From an uncultured Lachnospiraceae bacterium (GTDB lineage: Bacteria; Bacillota; Clostridia; Lachnospirales; Lachnospiraceae): 27,200 nt of DNA. The notes under the pieces were generated by a model. The model was not told where the DNA came from. It did no database searches and worked only from the letters and a program-made list of their open reading frames with translations. A program made the position numbers and the translations under genes. Positions 21,237 through 27,200 of the stretch are shown one piece after another. The stretch covers positions 1 through 27,200 of the forward strand of contig CAJUSO010000037.1 of assembly GCA_910588965.1 (NCBI GenBank), read 5' to 3'. How positions within the stretch are numbered: the stretch's first letter is position 1; each line of letters opens with the position of its first letter.

Positions 21237-22742
21237 CTACTTAAACTGCGCCTTGCACTCCTCAATGGCTTTCACCAGTTTGCTTTCTATTGCTTCTTTT
21301 ATTTCCTTATCCTTGCGGATGGATTCCGGTATTTCCGGGTATTTCGTGTCGATAAATTCAAACAGCTCCTGTTCAAAACGCTGGATGCTTTCCACCGGCA
21401 CATCCAGCAGGTATTTCTTCGTGGCTGCATAAATAATGATGACCTGGTATTCCACTGGCATAGGCTTGTACTGGGGCTGCTTTAGGATTTCACGGACCCT
21501 TTCCCCTTGCGCCAGCCTCTCTGTGGTATCCGCATCCAGCTCGGACCCAAACTGCGCAAATGCTGCCAGTTCGCGGAACTGCGCCAAATCCCCGCGGATA
21601 GGCGCTGCAATCTTCTTCATAGCCTTAATCTGCGCAGAGCCGCCTACACGGGACACGGACAAGCCTGCATTGATGGCCGGGCGGAAGCCTGCGTTAAACA
21701 TTTCTGTTTCCAGGTAAATCTGCCCATCTGTAATGGAAATAACGTTTGTGGGGATGTATGCGGAAACGTCCCCGGCCTGCGTCTCAATAATGGGCAGCGC
21801 CGTTAAAGAACCTCCGCCTAAACTATCATTCAGCCTTGCCGCACGTTCTAACAGCCTGGAATGCAGGTAGAATACATCGCCCGGATAAGCCTCACGTCCT
21901 GGCGGGCGGCGCAGCAGCAAGGAGAGGGTACGGTATGCCGTAGCATGCTTGCTCAGGTCATCATAGATAACCAGCACGTCCTTGCCGTTCTCCATCCACT
22001 CTTCCCCGATGGCGCACCCTGCATAAGGCGCAATGTACTGCAAGGGGGCAAGCTCGCTGGCCGTGGACGCCACCACGGTGGTATAATCCATCGCCCCGAA
22101 CTCTTCAAATGTCTTTACAATCGTGGCGACTGTAGAGGCCTTCTGGCCGATGGCCACATAGATACACTTTACATCCTGCCCCTTCTGGTTAATAATCGTG
22201 TCAACAGCAATGGCCGTCTTCCCCGTCTGGCGGTCGCCGATAATCAGCTCACGCTGCCCCCTTCCAATAGGGATCATGGAGTCAATGGCCTTAATGCCGG
22301 TCTGCAGCGGCGTGTCTACGGATTTCCTGGAAATAACGCCGGACGCCACCCTTTCAATCTGCCTATATTTATTCGTCTCAATGGGGCCTTTGCCGTCAAT
22401 GGGCTGGCCTAAAGCATTCACCACGCGCCCAGTCATGGCGTCCCCAACCGGGACCTCCACCACCCTGCCTGTGGTCTTTACCGTGTCGCCCTCGTTGATA
22501 TTCTTATGGTCGCCCAACAATACGGCGCCCACGTTATCCTCTTCCAGGTTCAACACCATTCCATAGACTTCCCCAGGAAATTCCAGCAATTCGCCCTGCA
22601 TGGCATTTTCCAGGCCGTGGATACGCGCAATGCCGTCTGCCACCTGGATGACTGTACCCACATCCGACACCTCCAGCTGGGCCGCATAACGCTTCACTTG
22701 TTCTTTGATAACGGAACTTATTTCCTCTGGCTTTAAATTCAT
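21237..22742 (-). CDS. atpA: ATP synthase F1 alpha subunit
   Basis: A 501-residue subunit with the P-loop GDRQTGKT (169-176), IYDDLSKHATAYR and SLLLRRPPGREAYPGDVFYL. The N terminus MNLKPEEISSVIKEQVKRY is the normal one. I chose ATG 22742, which overlaps the atpH stop codon as ATGA, with AGGTGA about 9 bases upstream. An in-frame ATG at 22751 has its ribosome binding site too close. The overlap points to translational coupling with atpH. Confidence 0.97.
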   Translation of the reverse strand: MNLKPEEISSVIKEQVKRYAAQLEVSDVGTVIQVADGIARIHGLENAMQGELLEFPGEVYGMVLNLEEDNVGAVLLGDHKNINEGDTVKTTGRVVEVPVGDAMTGRVVNALGQPIDGKGPIETNKYRQIERVASGVISRKSVDTPLQTGIKAIDSMIPIGRGQRELIIGDRQTGKTAIAVDTIINQKGQDVKCIYVAIGQKASTVATIVKTFEEFGAMDYTTVVASTASELAPLQYIAPYAGCAIGEEWMENGKDVLVIYDDLSKHATAYRTLSLLLRRPPGREAYPGDVFYLHSRLLERAARLNDSLGGGSLTALPIIETQAGDVSAYIPTNVISITDGQIYLETEMFNAGFRPAINAGLSVSRVGGSAQIKAMKKIAAPIRGDLAQFRELAAFAQFGSELDADTTERLAQGERVREILKQPQYKPMPVEYQVIIIYAATKKYLLDVPVESIQRFEQELFEFIDTKYPEIPESIRKDKEIKEAIESKLVKAIEECKAQFK

Positions 22743-23305
22743 GGAGCGCATTCACCTACTTTCAACTGTATTTTCGATAATTCCCGGGTCAGGCTCTGTA
22801 GCTTGCTCTTTACGCTGCTGTCCACAACCCTGTCCCCAATCCGGATTACCATGCCGCCAATCAAACTCTCGTCCACGCTGTAATGCATTTCAAATTCCAC
22901 ATACCTGGTGGATCCGAGCAAACTGTCCCTGACCTGCTTTTTCTGGCTGTCCGTAAGCGGCATGGGCGCCGTCACATAAGCAGTGCCAATATTCTTATAT
23001 TCTTTTACCTGGTCAATGAAATATGTGAACACAGATTCCATTTCACCGTAATGACCTTTGGAAACAAGCATGCGCAGGAGCCCGGCCACTTCGTTTCGGA
23101 CCCTGCCTTTAAAAATTTGTTCCAGAATCTCTATCTTCTCTTCTTTTACGATTTTCGGGTGATTCATCAGTTTGGAAAGCTCGTTGTCATCTTGAAGAAT
23201 CTGCCGTATGCATCTTGCCTCTTCCAACATTTCATCCACCTGACCAGATTCCACAGCAAGTTCAAACAGTGCATCCCCATATGTTTTGGATACTAGCTTT
23301 GCCAT
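22739..23305 (-). CDS. atpH: ATP synthase F1 delta subunit
   Basis: A 188-residue peripheral stalk subunit. The N-terminal helical domain starts MAKLVSKTYGDALFELAVES. The C-terminal part has the family motif SLIGGMVIRIGDRVVDSSVK followed by SKLQSLTREL. Its start overlaps the atpF end by 13 bases and its stop overlaps the atpA start (ATGA). Confidence 0.94.
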   Translation of the reverse strand: MAKLVSKTYGDALFELAVESGQVDEMLEEARCIRQILQDDNELSKLMNHPKIVKEEKIEILEQIFKGRVRNEVAGLLRMLVSKGHYGEMESVFTYFIDQVKEYKNIGTAYVTAPMPLTDSQKKQVRDSLLGSTRYVEFEMHYSVDESLIGGMVIRIGDRVVDSSVKSKLQSLTRELSKIQLKVGECAP

Positions 23306-23808
23306 GTACTTTCACCTATTTCCTTTAATGTCTCTTCCACCAGCTTTTCCTGAATGGATGTATTAATCTGGGCTGCAACCACCTTGCCTGCCATCAGGGA
23401 AGCAATGACTACCATTTCCTGTTTTGCCTCATCCATGACACGCTTCTTCTCCAGCATCGCCTCTTCGTTGGCGCGCTTAATGATGCGGGCAGCCTCTCCC
23501 TTTGCCTCATCCACAATCTTTGCTTCATTCTTCAGGGCTTTCTGGCGGGCCTCGCTTAAGATTACCTCAGCCTCTTTTTCAATCCCTTTCATCTTTGCAT
23601 CATATTCTTTCTTGACAGCAGACGCCTCCTCCCGTTCCTTGCGGGCGGTGTCTATGTCATTCTTAATACGGTCCTGCCTATCCTTGAGCATCTTCTTCGC
23701 CGGGTTAAACAGCAAGTAAGACATCAGGGTAAACAGGAACAGGATAGCCAGAATCATAAGCACTGCATCATGCAGCAGCTGGGGGTTTAAGCCAAATAAC
23801 TGTTCCAA
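23293..23808 (-). CDS. atpF: ATP synthase F0 b subunit
   Basis: A 171-residue peripheral stalk subunit with one N-terminal membrane helix (LLHDAVLMILAILFLFTLMS) and a long charged coiled coil (KMLKDRQDRIKNDIDTARKE...). The start codon is TTG (23806-23808), supported by AAAGGAGG about 8 bases upstream. Two hairpin-containing direct repeats lie between it and atpE. It overlaps atpH by 13 bases. Confidence 0.93.
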   Translation of the reverse strand: MEQLFGLNPQLLHDAVLMILAILFLFTLMSYLLFNPAKKMLKDRQDRIKNDIDTARKEREEASAVKKEYDAKMKGIEKEAEVILSEARQKALKNEAKIVDEAKGEAARIIKRANEEAMLEKKRVMDEAKQEMVVIASLMAGKVVAAQINTSIQEKLVEETLKEIGESTWQS

Positions 23809-23822
23809 GGCTTGAGCCTCCT

Positions 23823-23918
23823 TTCCTTATTATTGCGCTTCTCTCCAGCGCATCAAGGGATACCCGACAGGGTGCTTCCTTATTATTGCGCTTCTTTCCA
23901 GCGCATCAAGGGATACCC
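23823..23918. repeat. 43-bp direct repeat, two copies with hairpins, between atpE and atpF
   Basis: Copies at 23823-23865 and 23876-23918 differ at one base (CTTCTCTCC versus CTTCTTTCC). Each holds a hairpin TGCGCT-7-AGCGCA on the transcribed strand. The pair fills nearly all of the atpE-atpF gap. Confidence 0.88.
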
Positions 23919-23919
23919 T

Positions 23920-24177
23920 TTATACCAATGGCTGTACGAACATCAAAAGGATTGCTACCAGCAAACCATACAGACCTGTTGTCTCGGCTACGGCCTGGCC
24001 TAAAAGCATAGTAGAAGTAATGTCAGATTTTGCGCCTGGGTTCCTTCCTACGGCTGATGCCGCATGGCCGGCTGCAATACCCTGCCCGATACCAGGGCCG
24101 ATACCTGCGATAACTGCAAGGCCTGCGCCAATTGCTGAACAAGCTCTGATTAATTCTGCACCTGTAATGTTCTCCAT
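23920..24177 (-). CDS. atpE: ATP synthase F0 c subunit with a sodium-binding signature
   Basis: An 85-residue two-helix proteolipid. Helix 1 carries GAGLAVIAGIGPGIGQGIAA with Q32. Helix 2 carries GQAVAETTGLYGLL with V63, E65, T66, T67 and Y70. This matches, position for position, the sodium site described for the Ilyobacter tartaricus c ring (Q32, V63, E65, S66, T67, Y70), with a conservative S66T change. A sodium-coupled enzyme is therefore likely, though not proven. AAGGAGG precedes the ATG. Confidence 0.96.
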   Translation of the reverse strand: MENITGAELIRACSAIGAGLAVIAGIGPGIGQGIAAGHAASAVGRNPGAKSDITSTMLLGQAVAETTGLYGLLVAILLMFVQPLV

Positions 24178-24309
24178 AAAATTTTTCCTCCTTGGATATC
24201 TAAGATATTTAATACATGCTACATTTTAAACTATAACTTCCAGGCGGGCCCTTCCGGCTGCGCCTCTTGGGCTCTTATGCAGAAAACGCCTTTTCCTGCC
24301 CCTGGCCCA

Positions 24310-25044
24310 TTACTCTTCTTCCCCAATCGCATTGCTGATATAGGTCATGGTCAGCATACAGAACACATAGGTCTGGATGCAGCCTGAGAACACATCAAAA
24401 TATGCGTGCAATGCCCCTGGCCAGAAATATGCGAATTTTGCCAGCAATGCATAAATCAGCGCCATAATAATGGTTCCTGACAGCACATTTGCGAATAGAC
24501 GCAAAGACAGGGAAATCGGCACTGCGATTTCACTGATTAAGTTGATGGGGAACCAGATTGGCAGCCATGGCGGCAACGGCGAACACATATCTGTCCAAAT
24601 CTGCTTCGGCGTCTGATATTTGAACTGGTTAAAATGGATTAGGATAAAGCTCAATAACGCCAATGGAAGCGTCACCCCATAATCTGCCGTGGGAGGCCTT
24701 AACCCAAACAGGCCGGAAAGGTTCGATATTAAGATAAAGATAAAAATCGTCCCTACATAATTCACAAACTTCCCGCCGCATTTCCCCATTGTGCCGCAGA
24801 CCATATTCTGCAGCATCTCCACAATCAGCTCCACCACATTCTGGAACCCGCCAGGAACTTCTGACGCATGCTTCATCGCCCGGTTCGCAGCAATGGAAAA
24901 GCCAATCAGGACCATCATGACAATCAGGATGCTTACATGGGTTGTCGTTATCCAAAAGGTATGCCCAAATAACTCATAGGAAAACAGCCCGTGCACCATA
25001 ATGTCAATATCTGACCCGGAAGACAGTAAAATTGAACCCTGCAC
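24310..25044 (-). CDS. atpB: ATP synthase F0 a subunit
   Basis: A 244-residue membrane protein with five to six helices. The essential arginine is R182 in ISLSLRLFANVLSG. Other marks are GTIFIFILISNLSGLFGLRPP and the C-terminal CIQTYVFCMLTMTYIS. It forms the ion half-channels beside the c ring. The start codon is GTG (25042-25044), supported by AAGGAGGTGAGAGA upstream. It is followed after 132 bases by atpE. Confidence 0.95.
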   Translation of the reverse strand: MQGSILLSSGSDIDIMVHGLFSYELFGHTFWITTTHVSILIVMMVLIGFSIAANRAMKHASEVPGGFQNVVELIVEMLQNMVCGTMGKCGGKFVNYVGTIFIFILISNLSGLFGLRPPTADYGVTLPLALLSFILIHFNQFKYQTPKQIWTDMCSPLPPWLPIWFPINLISEIAVPISLSLRLFANVLSGTIIMALIYALLAKFAYFWPGALHAYFDVFSGCIQTYVFCMLTMTYISNAIGEEE

Positions 25045-25148
25045 TCTCTCACCTCCTTCTAAAGATTCTTACGGAGCGGCTTACAAAGCCTTCGCCCGCT
25101 CTTAATTGCCTCCCCCAGGAAGGCTGTCCTTACTTCGCCCTTATTACA

Positions 25149-25574
25149 TCACCCCTTTTTTACCCTGCGGCCATGAAGGGACCTGCCCTGTACCGCTGTC
25201 ATTAATTTATGTGTAAAGGGCTGTAAATAGGCAGCTATCTTCAGTCCCATCACGCCTGCAAACATGGCAACCACATTGCCGATTTCCAAATACCAGACCG
25301 CCAGAAAGGACGCCACCAGCACAAGGTAGCGCACAACGGCATAAAGCAGGGATTTCCTGGAGGAACGTCCCTCTTCTATGGCTTCTACCGTATCTAAGAT
25401 GACAACCGCCATGTTAATCGCCATGCCGATTGCCAAGGCTACGCCAATCCATAGGCCCGCCGTATACTGAAGCCTGCCCTCCACAAACCATATCCCCGTC
25501 ACCTGAAGGGCCAGCCCATAAAGGGCAATCCCTAACACCAATTCCGGGAGCGCTTGATTAATCCTTCTTAACAT
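25149..25574 (-). CDS. ATP synthase subunit I-like membrane protein
   Basis: A 141-residue protein with four predicted membrane helices (LPELVLGIALYGLALQVTG, AGLWIGVALAIGMAINMAVV, LLYAVVRYLVLVASFLAVW, VVAMFAGVMGLKIAAYL) and a basic C terminus. Position directly before atpB and layout match the AtpI-like proteins that help c-ring assembly or Mg2+ supply. Sequence similarity in this family is weak, so the role rests mainly on context. Its start overlaps the end of the AtpZ-like gene by 17 bases. Confidence 0.75.
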   Translation of the reverse strand: MLRRINQALPELVLGIALYGLALQVTGIWFVEGRLQYTAGLWIGVALAIGMAINMAVVILDTVEAIEEGRSSRKSLLYAVVRYLVLVASFLAVWYLEIGNVVAMFAGVMGLKIAAYLQPFTHKLMTAVQGRSLHGRRVKKG

Positions 25575-25794
25575 GTCTCTCCTTGCCGGAATAAATCCGC
25601 TTTGCCATAATAAAAATGTTACGGAAGCCTGCCAGTGCGCCTGCCATAAAAAATGGGATGGCCAGCCAGTCTATGGAGAACTTCCTGCCAAGGGAAACCC
25701 CTACAGCCGTACATAAAAATATGGGAACCAGCATATTGATCCCAAACTGTGTGATTAATGCCAGGGAACGGTATACGCTCTTTTCGTATTTCAC
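25558..25794 (-). CDS. AtpZ-like small membrane protein, first gene of the atp operon
   Basis: A 78-residue protein with two membrane helices (LALITQFGINMLVPIFLCTA and WLAIPFFMAGALAGFRNIFI) and a basic tail, resembling the AtpZ/AtpI (PF09527-type) family at the head of clostridial atp operons. The GTG start at 25794 is chosen because GGAGGT lies 5 bases upstream; the longer frame back to 25902 has a cysteine- and arginine-rich N terminus unlike the family. Confidence 0.78.
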   Translation of the reverse strand: MKYEKSVYRSLALITQFGINMLVPIFLCTAVGVSLGRKFSIDWLAIPFFMAGALAGFRNIFIMAKRIYSGKERHVKKD

Positions 25795-25900
25795 TTGGCA
25801 CCTCCGACGCTGTATTCTATAATTGCAACTATGGCATAGGCAGCCGCTATAAGGGCTTCTCCTGGAAATGCCCAGAACAGCAGCAAACCACACCATATCC

Positions 25901-25929
25901 ATTATATCTATTTTTAGGTAAAATGTCTA
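25901..25929 (-). promoter_or_regulatory. sigma-A promoter of the atp operon
   Basis: On the minus strand, TAGACA (25924-25929), 17 bases, then a perfect TATAAT (25901-25906). The leader to the AtpZ-like GTG is about 100 bases. Confidence 0.75.
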
Positions 25930-26050
25930 TGCGTTCCGATTCTTTTTTGTAAATAATTTCGGCTGCCCACAGCTACCCACGCAGGCAAATCCCAAAGTCT
26001 GCCCCTGCCATCTTCCCGCCAGGCATCCATCCAAAAGCCCCGCAGGCGCC

Positions 26051-27200
26051 TTAGCGGCTGGCAAGGTACAGCTTCGCCATATTCCTGCGGTTTGCTGCGG
26101 TATTTTCATAGTAATCGCTGCTGTTTATCCTTACCGGCTTATTACCAGCGTCCCGCTCAACGAGCTGGTAAAATTCTTTTTTTGTCACTTCCCTTTTATC
26201 CCAGAACCAATAATCTTCCTTGGGGGCGCCGGTTACCTGCATATCTTCGCTCCCGACCTGGCTTACCGTCCCATCCTTGGCGATTTTATAATAAAAGGAA
26301 TGGTATCCCATCCCAAAATACTGGGCAACCACATAGCCTGTCTTAGGATAATAACATTTAATCTTGTCATTCCTGACCAGTTCATGCACCTCCCCCTTGG
26401 AATAACGGAACACGGCCTCATACCCTTCAAAGCGGGCGGGGCTGCCGCCATTTGCCAGGAACAGCTCCGGCACTCCGTCCCCATTGATATCCGCCAGGGC
26501 AAATTTAAACTTATCCTGCCGGTAAGGGCCGTTCTGCTGGTATTGGTTTTTATAAGTACTGCCTGACCATGGGATCCATTTCTGCCCCAGATATTTTTGG
26601 TATGCATGGATGGCTTTTTTGGCCTTCTTGCCCAGCGTTACCTTTACCCTGCAGGAAGCCTTTTTCCCGCCTGCCTCTGCCGTAACCGTTACCTTCCCGG
26701 CAGAAATCCCTATGACCTTCCCATTTTTAACCTTTGCCACTTTTTTGTTGCTGCTGCTCCAGGAAACCTTCTGGCCCATTGCCTGGGCAGGATTTATGAT
26801 GGCTTTTAAGCGTTTGCTTTTTCCTATCCTTATGGTAAGGCTGTCTTTATTTAAGGATAGCTTTGTGACTATCCCCGTTCCCCCAGCGGCATCTGCCGCC
26901 AAGCTTTCTTTCCCAGATGGCTCAACCCCTTTTTCTTCCTGCATGGTACTAGCGTCAATTGCTAAGTCCTTAGATTTCCCGGATGTCCCGGCTCCTTCCG
27001 ACGTCTTTTGGGGGTTCCCGGATGTCCCGGCTCCTTCCGTTGCCTTTTGGGGCGTTCCGAATGCCCCCTCCCCTACCGGCGGATTTTGGGGCTCCCCGGA
27101 TACTCCGGCTCCTTCCGTTGGCTTCTGGGGTTTCCCGGATGACCTGGCTCCTTCCGTTGCCTTTTGGGGCGTTCCGAATGCCCCCTCCCCTACCGGCGGA
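26051..27200 (-). CDS. secreted Ig-like/FG-GAP-like protein, N-terminal part outside the window
   Basis: The frame stays open to the window edge, so the ATG at 26944 (no ribosome binding site) is probably internal and the true start lies further right. The visible N-terminal part is a low-complexity linker of 13-residue repeats such as KATEGAGTSGNPQ and KPTEGAGVSGEPQ. It is followed by a Big_2-type Ig-like domain (KLSLNKDSLTIRIGKSKRLK, KVSWSSSNKKVAKVKNGKVI, AGKVTVTAEAGGKKASCRVK). A C-terminal domain of about 190 residues contains ALADINGDGVPELFLANGG, an FG-GAP/VCBS-like calcium-binding motif. The style matches cell-surface or secreted proteins of Lachnospiraceae. The function is unknown. I see no clear terminator after its stop. 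Confidence 0.75.
   Translation of the reverse strand, partial: PPVGEGAFGTPQKATEGARSSGKPQKPTEGAGVSGEPQNPPVGEGAFGTPQKATEGAGTSGNPQKTSEGAGTSGKSKDLAIDASTMQEEKGVEPSGKESLAADAAGGTGIVTKLSLNKDSLTIRIGKSKRLKAIINPAQAMGQKVSWSSSNKKVAKVKNGKVIGISAGKVTVTAEAGGKKASCRVKVTLGKKAKKAIHAYQKYLGQKWIPWSGSTYKNQYQQNGPYRQDKFKFALADINGDGVPELFLANGGSPARFEGYEAVFRYSKGEVHELVRNDKIKCYYPKTGYVVAQYFGMGYHSFYYKIAKDGTVSQVGSEDMQVTGAPKEDYWFWDKREVTKKEFYQLVERDAGNKPVRINSSDYYENTAANRRNMAKLYLASR
27029..27200. repeat. 117-bp tandem repeat inside the Ig-like protein gene
   Basis: Bases 27029-27083 recur without change at 27146-27200, an offset of 117 bases (39 residues, three 13-residue units). The array continues past the window edge. Confidence 0.88.

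Noticed and set aside
23823..23918. Possible CRISPR-like repeat pair
   Set aside because: Only two copies with a 10-base separation, located inside the atp operon with no cas genes; a local duplication explains it.
27029..27200. Possible CRISPR or dispersed repeat
   Set aside because: The repeat stays in one reading frame and encodes 13-residue units, so it is a coding tandem repeat.

Overview
The window reads as chromosomal DNA of an anaerobic Clostridia, most likely a gut Lachnospiraceae. Support: Gram-positive style AGGAGG ribosome binding sites and sigma-A promoters, a clostridial 2[4Fe-4S] ferredoxin, a class II GalT, a MecA adaptor, an F-type ATP synthase whose c subunit carries a sodium-binding signature, and large secreted proteins with Ig-like and InlB-type repeats. 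The assignment is inference; no rRNA or tRNA gene was recognised.

Left part (1-6060): the 3' end of a MerR-type HTH gene, a short ferredoxin on the minus strand with a strong terminator built on a 59-bp duplication, a hotdog acyl-CoA thioesterase, a small DUF1858 redox-disulfide protein with its own promoter, about 0.8 kb of hairpin-rich DNA without a convincing gene, then mecA and a membrane-anchored SH3/GH18 protein.

Middle (6061-16570): a 1149-residue secreted GH43 protein (minus); a two-gene unit of an orphan LytTR response regulator and a FliD-C-like protein (plus); the galK-galT operon (minus); a short thioredoxin-reductase-like flavoprotein (minus) lacking the NADPH motifs; and a divergent LacI/GalR-family regulator. 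The same half-site (TTTAGTAAA / TTTACTAAA) occurs as inverted repeats over the galK promoter and just upstream of the lacI-type promoter, so the regulator probably controls galKT, itself and possibly the flavoprotein.

Right part (16583-27200): a toxin-antitoxin pair on the minus strand, with an MqsR-like toxin first and then a zinc-finger/HTH/Panacea-domain antitoxin, driven by a promoter that abuts a perfect 13+13 bp inverted repeat. Next is the complete atp operon (minus; atpZ-like, atpI-like, B, E, F, H, A, G, D, C) with promoter and terminator, and with tandem hairpin repeats between atpE and atpF. The window closes inside a secreted Ig-like/FG-GAP-like protein whose linker is made of 13-residue repeats.

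The most notable points are the Panacea toxin-antitoxin unit, the flavoprotein that may be a ferredoxin-dependent thioredoxin reductase, the GalR-type operator set, the sodium signature in the ATP synthase, and the hairpin-rich intergenic DNA at 2455-2619.
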